From Pontimonas sp. (GTDB lineage: Bacteria > Actinomycetota > Actinomycetes > Actinomycetales > Microbacteriaceae), in NCBI GenBank assembly GCA_028096805.1, contig JAOHDU010000006.1, forward strand, positions 7,900-46,244: a stretch of DNA of 38,345 bases. The letters are read 5' to 3'. The notes below the pieces were generated by a model. It ran no database searches. It saw only the letters and a program-made list of their open reading frames with translations, and was not told the DNA's origin. The translations under genes and the position numbers were made by a program. Below are positions 10,680-18,368 of this stretch, one piece after another. Within the stretch, counting starts at the first letter, position 1; the number at the start of each line of letters is the position of its first letter.

Positions 10680-11170
10680 GGTCACCCGGCGAAACACCCA
10701 CAGAGGCGGATATCGCCACCGTCAGCGAGCAGTTGGGGCGACCCGCCCGAGACATTGTGGGAATCTCCGCCCGGTGCGTGTGCGGCAACCCCGTCGCGGT
10801 CATCACCAGGCCTCGACTCCACACCGGGACACCGTTTCCCACCCTGTATTACCTGAGCCAGCCCGCTGCCACCAAAGCCGCATCGCGCCTCGAAGCAGAA
10901 GGAAAAATGGTCGAGTACCAGGAACGACTTGCCGAGGACGACGACGCGAGAGCGCACTATCAAGCCGCGCACGATGACTTTTTGGCGGAGCGGGAAGCGC
11001 TCGAGCATGTGGGAGAAACTGCCGGAATTTCTGCTGGCGGAATGCCCACGCGCGTCAAATGCCTGCACACGCTGATGGCGCATTCGCTGTCGGTGGGGCC
11101 GGGGGTAAACCCCGTGGGAGATTGGGCGCTTGCCGATACCCCGTGGAGCATCGATTCGTGCCACTGCTGA
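10676..11170 (+). CDS. DUF501 family protein
   Basis: A 164-residue cytoplasmic protein of the actinobacterial DUF501 family, for which I know no established function. Characteristic stretches are RCVCGNPVAVITRPRL at about 33-48, GTPFPTLYYLSQP, and AGGMPTRVKCLHTLMAHSL near 121-139. The cysteines in RCVCGN and VKC, with the nearby His, look like possible metal ligands, which is my inference. Start GTG 10676 overlaps the ftsB stop, and its 3' end overlaps the S8 protease start by 13 bases. A link with division is suggested only by its constant position behind ftsB. In mycobacteria the next gene is ppx; here it is absent. Confidence 0.85.
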   Translation: MRSPGETPTEADIATVSEQLGRPARDIVGISARCVCGNPVAVITRPRLHTGTPFPTLYYLSQPAATKAASRLEAEGKMVEYQERLAEDDDARAHYQAAHDDFLAEREALEHVGETAGISAGGMPTRVKCLHTLMAHSLSVGPGVNPVGDWALADTPWSIDSCHC

Positions 11171-12399
11171 ACAGACGCGTCGCGGGGCGGAGAGGTGCCG
11201 CCTTTCTTGTTGCGCTCGTGCTTGCGTCCGGTATGGTGGCAGGGACTCCCGCTTTTGCCGACCAGGTTCGGGAGCGCCAGTACTGGCTGGAGGATTACGG
11301 CATCGAGCAAGCCTGGAGCATAACCCGCGGTGAGGGGGTGCGCATTGCGATTATCGATACTGGCGTCGATGGTTCGCACCCGGACCTCGCGGGGGCGGTT
11401 ATTGCTGGGGCAGATTTTTCGGGCCTGGGCAGCCCAAACGGTCAAACCCCCGTCGGTTTTGATCGCCGCCACGGAACCATGGTCGCCTCGCTAGCTGCGG
11501 GCAGGGGCAGTGGTGAGCGCGACGGTGTCATCGGTAGCGCACCGGGAGCAGAAATCATCACCGCCTCGATGAGCTTTGGCAGCGGAGCAATATCGCCCGA
11601 TGATCAAATTGCTCGCGCCGTGAGGTTTTCGGTGGATGCCGGGGCTGATGTGATCTCGCTCTCGTTGACCCGAAATACTCGCGATTGGCCCGAAACCTGG
11701 GATGACGCCTTTACCTATGCAGCCAGCAAAGACGTTGTCGTGATTGCGGCTGCCGGAAACCGGGGAAGTGGAACGGTCAGTGTGGGAGCTCCCGCAACGA
11801 TGCCCGGTGTTCTGACCGTCGGTGGAGTGACCCAGGAGGGTGTCGCCAGTGACGCCGCCTCCTCACAGGGCATCACGATTGGGGTGATGGCACCCAGCGA
11901 GGGCCTTGTGGGCGCTGTGCCCGGCGGGGGTTATGTGTCGTGGGCCGGAACCAGTGGCGCCACCCCGATTGTCGCCGGCATTGCAGCCCTGGTGAGGTCG
12001 GCTTACCCCTCGATGGACGCCAACAATGTGATCAATCGGCTTCTGTTGACCGCAACCCCGGCGAGCGAAACTGTTCCCGACCCGCTGTATGGCTATGGCC
12101 TGGTCAACGCCTATCGGGCCCTTACGGAGGATGTTCCGACCGTGTCGGCCTCACCGCTCGGGTCACTAGAGGCGTGGATTACCCTGCACCGAAAGCGTGA
12201 CGGGGAAACGGCAATCGTGCCCTTGGGGCCGTCCTCGACTGTGATGGAGGAGCCGAAGGAGCCAGTCGTCGGTGTGGTGGTGTCCCAGCGCAATCGCGAG
12301 GTCTTGCCTTACCTCGTGACGGGGGGCTTTGCCACGGTGCTGGCACTGGTGCTGGTGGTCGGTGCAGGTCGGGTATTTTTGGCGCTCCGGAAGCGGTAG
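11158..12399 (+). CDS. Membrane-anchored S8 (subtilisin/mycosin-like) protease
   Basis: A secreted serine protease tethered to the outside of the cytoplasmic membrane. Starting at GTG 11158 it has 413 residues: signal peptide (RR-rich n-region, hydrophobic core, AFA cleavage near 34), catalytic Asp67 in AIIDTGVDGSHPD, His105 in RRHGTMVASLAAG, oxyanion Asn201 in AAGNRG and Ser266 in AGTSGATPIVAGIAALV. A linker leads to a C-terminal membrane helix at about 385-408 and a RKR tail. The architecture is that of mycosins, but no ESX secretion genes are nearby. GGAG precedes the start by nine bases, and the start lies inside the end of the DUF501 gene. Its substrate is unknown; placement after ftsB-DUF501 might suggest envelope work. 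The frame is open to 11059 but upstream residues resemble no signal peptide. Confidence 0.9.
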   Translation: MPLLNRRVAGRRGAAFLVALVLASGMVAGTPAFADQVRERQYWLEDYGIEQAWSITRGEGVRIAIIDTGVDGSHPDLAGAVIAGADFSGLGSPNGQTPVGFDRRHGTMVASLAAGRGSGERDGVIGSAPGAEIITASMSFGSGAISPDDQIARAVRFSVDAGADVISLSLTRNTRDWPETWDDAFTYAASKDVVVIAAAGNRGSGTVSVGAPATMPGVLTVGGVTQEGVASDAASSQGITIGVMAPSEGLVGAVPGGGYVSWAGTSGATPIVAGIAALVRSAYPSMDANNVINRLLLTATPASETVPDPLYGYGLVNAYRALTEDVPTVSASPLGSLEAWITLHRKRDGETAIVPLGPSSTVMEEPKEPVVGVVVSQRNREVLPYLVTGGFATVLALVLVVGAGRVFLALRKR

Positions 12400-12435
12400 A
12401 TTAGAAGCTGTTTTGCAGGTAAAGATGGGTGTGTT

Positions 12436-13815
12436 GTGACCAAAATTGTCATTGTGGGTGGCGGCTACGCCGGTTTCTATACGGCGTTCAAGCTCGAAAA
12501 GCTGTTGCGCCGGGGTGAGGCCGAAGTAACGGTCATTGACCCGTTGCCCTACATGACGTACCAACCCTTCCTGCCGGAGGTGGCTGCTGGCTCAATCGAA
12601 GCGCGTCACGCCATTGTTCCGCTGCGTCGTCACCTGCCGAAGACTCGCGTGGTGACCGCTCGCGTGACCGGTGTGGATCACCCCAAGAAGAAGGTCACCG
12701 TTACCCCGGAGGGCGGCGCTGACTTCACCTTGGACTATGACCACATCGTCATCACCGCAGGTGCTGTGTCGCGGACTTTCCCCATTCCCGGTGTTGCCGA
12801 TTCGGCCATCGGCATGAAAACCATCGAAGAAGCGATCTCGGTACGCGACCGCGTGATTGACAACCTTCACATTGCCGCCGATATGCCTCCTGGCCCGGCA
12901 CGTGACCGGTTGTTGACGGTTGTTGTTGTGGGCGGCGGGTTTGCCGGTATTGAAGCGTTTGCGGAGCTGCGCAGCTTGGTGTCGGCGATGCTGAAGGAAT
13001 TCCCCACGCTCAGCATCGATGACACGCATTTCCACCTCATCGAGGCCATGGATCGCATCATGCCCGAGGTGTCTCTCAAGAGCAGCTTGTGGGTAATCAA
13101 GAACCTCGCCGAGCGCCAGGCACACATTCACCTCAACACCCAGTTGCAGAGCGCCGTCGGTGGGCGCCTCGAGCTCTCCAACGGAATGGTCCTGGAAACG
13201 GACATCGTGGTGTGGACAGCCGGCGTGAAAGCCCAAACCATGCTCGGTGGCACCGGAATCCCGCTCGATGATCGGGAGCGCATCTGCGCTCAAGCAGACC
13301 TTCGTGTCACCGACGATTCCGAGATTCTCGAAGGAATGTGGACGGCCGGCGATGTTGCCCGCGTCCCCGACCTCAGCGGTGGCGGTGTCGGTGGTTACTG
13401 TGTGCCCAACGCCCAGCACGCCGTGCGCCAGGGAAAGATTCTTGCCAAAAACATCACCGCTGTTATCCGCGGGGAAGACACGAAGAACTACCACCACAAG
13501 AATGCCGGCGCGGTGGCCGGTCTGGGTGTGGGATATGGCGTTTTCCAGAGTGGCAATATCGCTGTTGTGGGCTTCCTCGCGTGGATTATCCACAGGCTCT
13601 ATCACGGGTTTGCCATTCCGATGTGGGAGCGAAAAGCTCGAGTATTCACCAACTGGTTGGTCCACCTGTTCTGGGGTCGAGACTTCTCTAGTGTTCGCCG
13701 TGTTCAGCGACCCAGGGACTTCTTTGAAGAGTTTGCCTCTCGTCCCGCGGTGGCCGCCAAGAAAGCTCCTGCAGCGAAAAAGCCTGCGTCTCGTGCGAAG
13801 GTTGCAGCCCGCTAG
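12436..13815 (+). CDS. ndh: Type II NADH dehydrogenase
   Basis: A peripheral membrane flavoprotein that oxidises NADH and reduces quinone without pumping protons. In 459 residues there are two dinucleotide folds: VIVGGGYAGFYTA at about 5-17 for FAD and VVVVGGGFAGIEAFAEL near 158-174 for NADH. YMTYQPFLPEVAAGS, WTAGVKA and AGDVA are also family sequences. The C-terminal part with hydrophobic and basic segments should bind the membrane. An extra tail (about 438-459) of alternating Lys and Ala (AAKKAPAAKKPASRAK) resembles nucleic-acid or membrane-binding basic tails and is unusual. Start GTG 12436; TAGATT at 12397-12402 could be its -10, overlapping the protease stop. The tRNA gene begins seven bases after its stop. 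Confidence 0.92.
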   Translation: MTKIVIVGGGYAGFYTAFKLEKLLRRGEAEVTVIDPLPYMTYQPFLPEVAAGSIEARHAIVPLRRHLPKTRVVTARVTGVDHPKKKVTVTPEGGADFTLDYDHIVITAGAVSRTFPIPGVADSAIGMKTIEEAISVRDRVIDNLHIAADMPPGPARDRLLTVVVVGGGFAGIEAFAELRSLVSAMLKEFPTLSIDDTHFHLIEAMDRIMPEVSLKSSLWVIKNLAERQAHIHLNTQLQSAVGGRLELSNGMVLETDIVVWTAGVKAQTMLGGTGIPLDDRERICAQADLRVTDDSEILEGMWTAGDVARVPDLSGGGVGGYCVPNAQHAVRQGKILAKNITAVIRGEDTKNYHHKNAGAVAGLGVGYGVFQSGNIAVVGFLAWIIHRLYHGFAIPMWERKARVFTNWLVHLFWGRDFSSVRRVQRPRDFFEEFASRPAVAAKKAPAAKKPASRAKVAAR

Positions 13816-13821
13816 CCCTTG

Positions 13822-13895
13822 GCCCCGGTAGCCCAATTGGCAGAGGCAGACGACTTAAAATCGTCCCAGTCAGGGTTCGAGTCCCTGCCGGGGCA
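13822..13895 (+). tRNA. tRNA with anticodon UAA (Leu), short variable loop
   Basis: A complete cloverleaf: acceptor GCCCCGG (13822-13828) with CCGGGGC (13888-13894), discriminator A 13895, a three-pair D stem with GG in the loop, anticodon stem GACGA/TCGTC around the loop CTTAAAA, and T stem CAGGG/CCCTG around TTCGAGT. The anticodon TAA at 13856-13858 reads UUA leucine codons. The variable loop is only five bases (13866-13870), whereas bacterial tRNA-Leu normally has a long variable arm. CCA is not encoded. It lies seven bases after ndh and may be processed from the ndh transcript. The leucine call rests on the anticodon and A73. Confidence 0.85.
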
Positions 13896-13906
13896 CTCGA
13901 GCTAGC

Positions 13907-13923
13907 GCGCGCCTGGGCGCCCT
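13907..13923 (+). terminator. Weak terminator-like hairpin after the tRNA
   Basis: A GC-rich inverted repeat (GCGC-CTGG-GCGC core) is followed by CCTTACTCTT, which is pyrimidine-rich but not a clean T-run. It could end the ndh-tRNA transcript before the separate lemA promoter. Confidence 0.3.
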
Positions 13924-13951
13924 TACTCTTCTAATCCACAGGAAAGCGCTC

Positions 13952-13957
13952 TACTCT
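13952..13957 (+). promoter_or_regulatory. -10 element of lemA, leaderless
   Basis: TACTCT ends six bases before ATG 13964, predicting a leaderless lemA-htpX transcript. Confidence 0.5.
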
Positions 13958-13963
13958 TAGCCC

Positions 13964-14530
13964 ATGGAACTTTTGATTGTCGTGGGCGTTGTCGTCCTTC
14001 TTGCCGTAATTCTCGGTGTGTACCTCTGGGCGACCTATAACAGCTTGGTGACCCTGAACGTTCGTGTTGAAGAGGCATGGAGCGACATCACGGTGCAACT
14101 GAAGCGTCGTGCTGACCTGATCCCGAACTTGATTGAGACCGTCAAAGGCTATGCCGCTCACGAAAAAGAAGTTTTTGAATCTGTCACGAAGGCGCGCGCG
14201 GCGACCCTGAGCGCGGGAGACCCCAGTCACGCTGCTGAGGCAGAAAACATGATGCAAAGCGCGCTCAAGAGCATCTTTGCTGTTGCCGAGGCGTACCCTC
14301 AGCTCCAAGCCAGCCAGAACTTCTTGCAGCTCCAAGCCGAACTCGTCGACACCGAGGACAAAATCCAGGCATCGCGCCGCTTCTACAATGGCGGTGTACG
14401 CGAACTCAACACCAAGATCCAGCTGTTCCCGAACACGCTGTTTGCTAAGCAGTTGGGTTTTGGGGCGAAAGACTTCTTCGAGGTGGAAGACCCTCAGGCG
14501 ATCGCCAACGCCCCGCGCGTCAAGTTCTAG
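13964..14530 (+). CDS. lemA: LemA family membrane protein
   Basis: A 188-residue LemA protein. An N-terminal membrane helix at about 3-24 (IVVGVVVLLAVILGVYLW) is followed by TYNSLVTLNVRVEEAWSDI and VQLKRRADLIPNLIETVKGY, then a helical bundle with AHEKEVFESVTKARA and YPQLQASQNFLQLQ, all family hallmarks. The molecular role of LemA is not settled. It is often paired with HtpX-type proteases, as here, where the next gene starts 15 bases downstream. The pair probably acts in membrane or envelope protein quality control, an inference from context. A -10 box six bases before the ATG suggests a leaderless message. Confidence 0.93.
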   Translation: MELLIVVGVVVLLAVILGVYLWATYNSLVTLNVRVEEAWSDITVQLKRRADLIPNLIETVKGYAAHEKEVFESVTKARAATLSAGDPSHAAEAENMMQSALKSIFAVAEAYPQLQASQNFLQLQAELVDTEDKIQASRRFYNGGVRELNTKIQLFPNTLFAKQLGFGAKDFFEVEDPQAIANAPRVKF

Positions 14531-14545
14531 CCGCGAGGTAGCGCT

Positions 14546-15436
14546 GTGTATCGGGCGATAGCTGCCAACAAAAGAAACACCTGGTTCATCATGGTGTTTT
14601 TCTTGGTGATTATTGCCGCTCTCGCTTTTGTCGCCGACGCCTATTTCAGTGGTGGGGGTCCCGGCATGGTGTTCTGGGGTGTCCTGATTGGCGCCATTGT
14701 CTACGTCATCATCCAGTACTACGCCTCGGGTTCGCAGGCGCTGGCGATGGCGGGTGCCAAACCCATCACCAAAGCAGACAACCCCCGGCTGTACCGGATC
14801 GTCGAGAACTTGGCGATCACCACGGGTTTGCCGATGCCCAAGGTCTACATCGTTGAGGACCCTGCTCCCAACGCCTTCGCCACCGGGAGGGACCCGGAGC
14901 ACGCCGCTGTGGCGGCAACAACAGGCTTGTTGGAGCTGATGGACGATGCCGAACTCGAGGGCGTGATGGCCCACGAAATAGCGCACGTCAAGAACTTTGA
15001 TATCCGGGTGACCACGATTGTCTTTGGGCTTGTTGTTGTCGTGGGTTTGCTCGCCGATGTGCTGGCGCGAATGGCGTTCTTCGGGGGTATGCGCCGAAAC
15101 GGCGGAGGCGGTAACCCGCTGATGATCGTGATTGCGATTGCTGCGATGATCCTCGCCCCGCTGCTGGCAGCGGCAATTCAAGCCGCGGTATCGCGCCAAC
15201 GAGAGTATCTTGCCGATGCCACTGGCGCTCTCACTACCCGTCACCCAGAAGCGCTCGCCAGCGCCCTACAAAAACTTGGCGAATACGGCAGGCCTCTGAA
15301 GAAACAGCAGGCGTCCATGGCTCACCTATGGATGGCTGACCCGATCAAGCCAGGTGTCATTGATCGCATGTTTCAAACCCACCCACCGATTGGTAAACGC
15401 GTTGAGCGTTTGCTGGAAAACCAGGCGCGCTTCTAA
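14546..15436 (+). CDS. htpX: M48 family zinc metalloprotease, HtpX-like
   Basis: An integral membrane protease that degrades damaged or misfolded membrane proteins. It has 296 residues: two membrane segments near 13-31 and 41-58, then the cytoplasmic catalytic domain with zinc motif HEIAH at 143-147 (in MAHEIAHVKNFDIRV) and the third ligand Glu220 in RQREYLADA. Two further hydrophobic stretches lie at about 156-173 and 191-210. NAFATGRDPEHAAVAAT before the zinc site is characteristic of HtpX. GTG 14546 has GAGG about ten bases upstream. It is 15 bases after lemA and surely cotranscribed with it. Confidence 0.93.
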   Translation: MYRAIAANKRNTWFIMVFFLVIIAALAFVADAYFSGGGPGMVFWGVLIGAIVYVIIQYYASGSQALAMAGAKPITKADNPRLYRIVENLAITTGLPMPKVYIVEDPAPNAFATGRDPEHAAVAATTGLLELMDDAELEGVMAHEIAHVKNFDIRVTTIVFGLVVVVGLLADVLARMAFFGGMRRNGGGGNPLMIVIAIAAMILAPLLAAAIQAAVSRQREYLADATGALTTRHPEALASALQKLGEYGRPLKKQQASMAHLWMADPIKPGVIDRMFQTHPPIGKRVERLLENQARF

Positions 15437-15445
15437 ACCGACGCC

Positions 15446-15451
15446 TAGACT
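15446..15451 (+). promoter_or_regulatory. -10 element of AI-2E family gene, leaderless
   Basis: TAGACT ends six bases before ATG 15458. This distance selects ATG 15458 over the in-frame GTG at 15452, which directly abuts the box. Confidence 0.5.
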
Positions 15452-15457
15452 GTGGGA

Positions 15458-16567
15458 ATGTTATCCCCGCGACGCCCCCGCGCGGCTAATAAGCCCCGCG
15501 TGATGGTCCCCATTGGTCTTGAGCGTGCCACGGCCTGGTCCTGGCGTTTCTTATTGATTGCCGCTGCCTTGGCGGTCGGGGTTTTTCTGATTATTCAGCT
15601 GAGTTTTGTGGTTGTTCCGCTGCTCATCGCCGTGTTGCTCGCAGCCCTGGCGGCTCCCTTGGCCCTGGGGCTTCGGGCGCTTAAGTTCCCGGGGTGGCTC
15701 GCCACCCTCACCACCGTTATTGCGTTTTTTGCTGTCATTGGCGGGCTCTTTTGGCTTGTCATTGGGGCTGTTGTTCAGGGCTGGGAGCCCCTCCGGGCGC
15801 GCACCATTCTCGCGTACGAGGACTTTGTTCAATACCTCTTAGATTCGCCACTTCAAGTATCTGAACAACAGCTCACCGGGTGGTTTCAAGACTTCATTGT
15901 CGAAGCGGAAATTGACTCGGGTTGGGTAGTCAGCGGGGCCCTGTCGGTGAGCTCGTCCGTTGGGTCGTGGCTGGTAGGCGCGGGTATCGCTATCTTTGCG
16001 CTGATTTTTTTCATTCACGATGGCAAAAGGATTTGGGAGTACTTGGTCGGCTGGTTCCCGCAAGCGGCGCAACCTGCCATTCTCGGATCCGGACTTGCCG
16101 GTTGGTCGACGCTGCTCAACTACGTGAAAGTCCAGATTTTTGTTGCGTTCGTAGATGCGGTGGGAATCGGACTTGGTGCGTTCTTGCTGGGCCTGCCGCT
16201 GGTGGCCCCGATTGCTATCGCCGTTTTCCTCGGGGCTTTCGTACCCATTGTGGGGGCGACTGTGGCCGCTGCCCTGGCGGTTTTGATTGCTTTGGTCTAC
16301 GAGGGTCCGGTCATTGCCCTGGTAATGCTGATTATTGTTCTGGTGGTCCAACAGATTGAAGGCCAGATTCTGCAGCCCCTGGTGATGGGTGCTGCCGTGC
16401 GCATTCACCCGCTGGCGATTGTGATTGCGGTGGCTGCTGGGGGATACCTGGCGGGAATTGCCGGCGTATTGTTCGCCGTGCCCGTAGTGGCGTTCGTGAA
16501 TGTTGTGGTGTCCTACCTGGCGAGGGGTTCCTGGCGCTCTGACCCGAACGTTCAGAGCCTCTTATGA
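15458..16567 (+). CDS. AI-2E family (UPF0118) membrane protein
   Basis: A 369-residue polytopic membrane protein of the family that includes TqsA and YdiK. Members have been linked to autoinducer export or sodium/proton antiport; the role here cannot be assigned. Two or three N-terminal hydrophobic segments come first (RFLLIAAALAVGVFLIIQL). A soluble loop around residues 115-145 follows, and four or five C-terminal segments include GLPLVAPIAIAVFLGAFVPI, QQIEGQILQPLVMG (the best family marker) and HPLAIVIAVAAGGYLAGI. It overlaps the start of ilvA by four bases (ATGA), so ilvA is translationally coupled to it. The functional reason for that pairing is not evident. Confidence 0.88.
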   Translation: MLSPRRPRAANKPRVMVPIGLERATAWSWRFLLIAAALAVGVFLIIQLSFVVVPLLIAVLLAALAAPLALGLRALKFPGWLATLTTVIAFFAVIGGLFWLVIGAVVQGWEPLRARTILAYEDFVQYLLDSPLQVSEQQLTGWFQDFIVEAEIDSGWVVSGALSVSSSVGSWLVGAGIAIFALIFFIHDGKRIWEYLVGWFPQAAQPAILGSGLAGWSTLLNYVKVQIFVAFVDAVGIGLGAFLLGLPLVAPIAIAVFLGAFVPIVGATVAAALAVLIALVYEGPVIALVMLIIVLVVQQIEGQILQPLVMGAAVRIHPLAIVIAVAAGGYLAGIAGVLFAVPVVAFVNVVVSYLARGSWRSDPNVQSLL

Positions 16568-17820
16568 GCGAGAACGCCACGTTTGACGCAAGCCAACTGC
16601 CCGGGCCCACGCTCGAGGATTTTGCTGATGCCGCGGCAACACTGCAGGGAGTAGCGCAGGAGACTCCCGTTGAGGTCTCGCGATACCTGTCCCAGGTTCT
16701 GGGACAACCCGTATCCCTTAAGTGTGAAAATCTTCAGCGCACCGGTGCTTATAAAATTCGCGGTGCCTACTACTGCATCTCAAAGCTCAGTGAGGAAGAA
16801 AAAGCTCGCGGGGTTGTGGCGGCAAGTGCCGGAAACCACGCTCAGGGTGTGGCGTTCGCCGCTAGAGAGCAGGGCATCAAAGCGACCATCTTCACCCCGG
16901 TGGGGGTGGCGTTGCCGAAACTGCAGGCCACGCAGGCTTACGGCGCGGAGGTCATTCTTGGCGGCGAAAGCATCAATGAACCTCTGAAAGCTGCCCAGGA
17001 TTTTGCGGCAAAAACGGGTGCGGTTCGCATCCCCCCGTTTGATCACCCCGACATCATCGCGGGCCAAGGAACCGTTGGCTTGGAAATCATGGACCAGGTG
17101 CCTGATGTAGCCACCGTCATTGTTCCCATTGGTGGTGGTGGCTTGATGGCCGGGGTCGCCAGCGCCATGAAGCAGCGGGCCCAGGCCGAAGGTCGCACCA
17201 TCAAAGTTATTGGTGTGCAGGCAGAAAATGCTGCGCCATATTTGCCCTCTTTGAAGGCGGGGGAACCGGTGTCTGTCGAAGTGCGCGCCACGATCAATGA
17301 CGGTATCGCGGTTCAAAAACCCGGTGCCCTCAACTTCGAGATCATCAAGGACGCTGTCGATGAGATCGTGACCGTCAGCGACGACGAGACCGCTCGCGCC
17401 ATGCTCGTGTTACTGGAGCGCGCCAAGCTCGTGGTGGAGCCCTCGGGCGCTGTGGGCGTGGCGGCAATTCTCGAGGGAAAAATCACGGCGACGGGTCCCA
17501 CTGTGGTTGTCCTTAGTGGCGGAAACATCGACCCCATGATCATGGAGCGCGTCATTTCGCGCGGTATGGCAGGGGCCGGTCGCTACATGAAGATGCGCAT
17601 TCCCCTACCTGACCGACCGGGCCAGTTGGCGCGCACCTCCGAGATTGTCTCTGCTCAAAACGCCAACGTGGTGGAAGTGATTCACACCCGCCATGGCACG
17701 GGGCTTCAGATTTCGCAGGTCGAACTCGAACTGCACGTGGAAACACGAGGACCCGAGCACGCCGAAGAGGTCTTGTCGGCACTGCGCGCAGAAGGCTACG
17801 AACCCCGCGTGGTTTCTTAG
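16564..17820 (+). CDS. ilvA: Threonine ammonia-lyase with ACT domain
   Basis: A PLP enzyme converting threonine to 2-oxobutanoate and ammonia, the first step toward isoleucine or a catabolic reaction. In 418 residues: the PLP lysine Lys64 in GAYKIRGAYY, ASAGNHAQGVAFAA near 87-100, the phosphate-binding IPIGGGGLMAGVASA around 188-200, and SGGNIDP near 321. From about residue 340 a single C-terminal ACT domain (MKMRIPLPDRPGQLARTSEI) is present. This short, one-ACT form matches the actinobacterial and TdcB-like enzymes more than the long two-ACT E. coli IlvA. The start overlaps the AI-2E gene, and its TAG shares four bases with the convergent greA stop. Confidence 0.92.
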   Translation: MSENATFDASQLPGPTLEDFADAAATLQGVAQETPVEVSRYLSQVLGQPVSLKCENLQRTGAYKIRGAYYCISKLSEEEKARGVVAASAGNHAQGVAFAAREQGIKATIFTPVGVALPKLQATQAYGAEVILGGESINEPLKAAQDFAAKTGAVRIPPFDHPDIIAGQGTVGLEIMDQVPDVATVIVPIGGGGLMAGVASAMKQRAQAEGRTIKVIGVQAENAAPYLPSLKAGEPVSVEVRATINDGIAVQKPGALNFEIIKDAVDEIVTVSDDETARAMLVLLERAKLVVEPSGAVGVAAILEGKITATGPTVVVLSGGNIDPMIMERVISRGMAGAGRYMKMRIPLPDRPGQLARTSEIVSAQNANVVEVIHTRHGTGLQISQVELELHVETRGPEHAEEVLSALRAEGYEPRVVS

Positions 17821-18311
17821 GGGATAAACGTCTCGACTTCGAGAATCTCGACCGCGATTTCTGCTCCGCTGGGGGCGGTATAGGTGCTGGATTCGCCGAC
17901 CCGCAGGCCCATGATCGCTTCACCCAGAGGGCTTTGGGCGGAGTAGACATCTAAATCCGTGTCACCGGCGAGCTCGCGCGAGCCCAGGAGGAACTTTTCC
18001 ACATCGCCGTGAATGTGCGCTTTTACGACGGTGCCCGATTCCACGATGCCGTTGCTCTCGGGAACATCACCGACCACCGCGTGCTTGAGCATGCTGGTCA
18101 GCGTGCGAATACGGTCTTCCATCTTCGCTTGCTCATCTTTGGCAGCGTGGTATCCGCCGTTCTCTTTCAGGTCACCCTCTTCGCGCGCGACCTCGATGCG
18201 CTTGGCAATCTCGGTGCGACCGCGGGTGGTGAGCTGCTCAAGCTCGAGAGCAAGCCGGTCATAGGCCTCCTGGGTCAGCCACACCGGGTGTGAGGTGTCG
18301 GGTTCCGCCAT
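17817..18311 (-). CDS. greA: Transcription elongation factor GreA
   Basis: Binds the RNA polymerase secondary channel and stimulates cleavage of backtracked RNA. The 164-residue protein has the N-terminal coiled coil with the acidic tip (GDLKENGGYHAAKDEQAKME, about 45-64) and the C-terminal FKBP-like domain with SPLGEAIMGLRVGES. It is close to the normal length of about 158. ATG 18311 has AGGAGG at ideal spacing, so the upstream in-frame TTG at 18326 is rejected. A strong hairpin separates it from DUF4307 upstream, which suggests its own promoter; TTTAAT just after that hairpin is a candidate -10. It is convergent with ilvA. Confidence 0.95.
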   Translation of the reverse strand: MAEPDTSHPVWLTQEAYDRLALELEQLTTRGRTEIAKRIEVAREEGDLKENGGYHAAKDEQAKMEDRIRTLTSMLKHAVVGDVPESNGIVESGTVVKAHIHGDVEKFLLGSRELAGDTDLDVYSAQSPLGEAIMGLRVGESSTYTAPSGAEIAVEILEVETFIP

Positions 18312-18333
18312 GAGGGCCTCCTGCAATTAAAGA

Positions 18334-18354
18334 ACCGGCCACAAGGTGGCCGGT
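18334..18354 (-). terminator. Hairpin terminator after DUF4307 gene
   Basis: A perfect nine-base inverted repeat, ACCGGCCAC and GTGGCCGGT with a three-base loop. On the minus strand it is followed by TTCTTTAATT, a moderate T-rich tail. It lies between the DUF4307 stop and greA, so it should end or attenuate the DUF4307 transcript. Confidence 0.7.
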
Positions 18355-18368
18355 GGGATGTATTGAGA

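Noticed and set aside
12592-13836. A 414-codon minus-strand frame opposite ndh
   Set aside because: It mirrors ndh codons, has no recognisable domain and runs into the tRNA gene.
13931-15244. A 437-codon open frame on the minus strand across lemA and htpX
   Set aside because: It is antisense to two clear genes, rich in His, Gln and Arg, and shows no family motif; it is a high-GC shadow frame.
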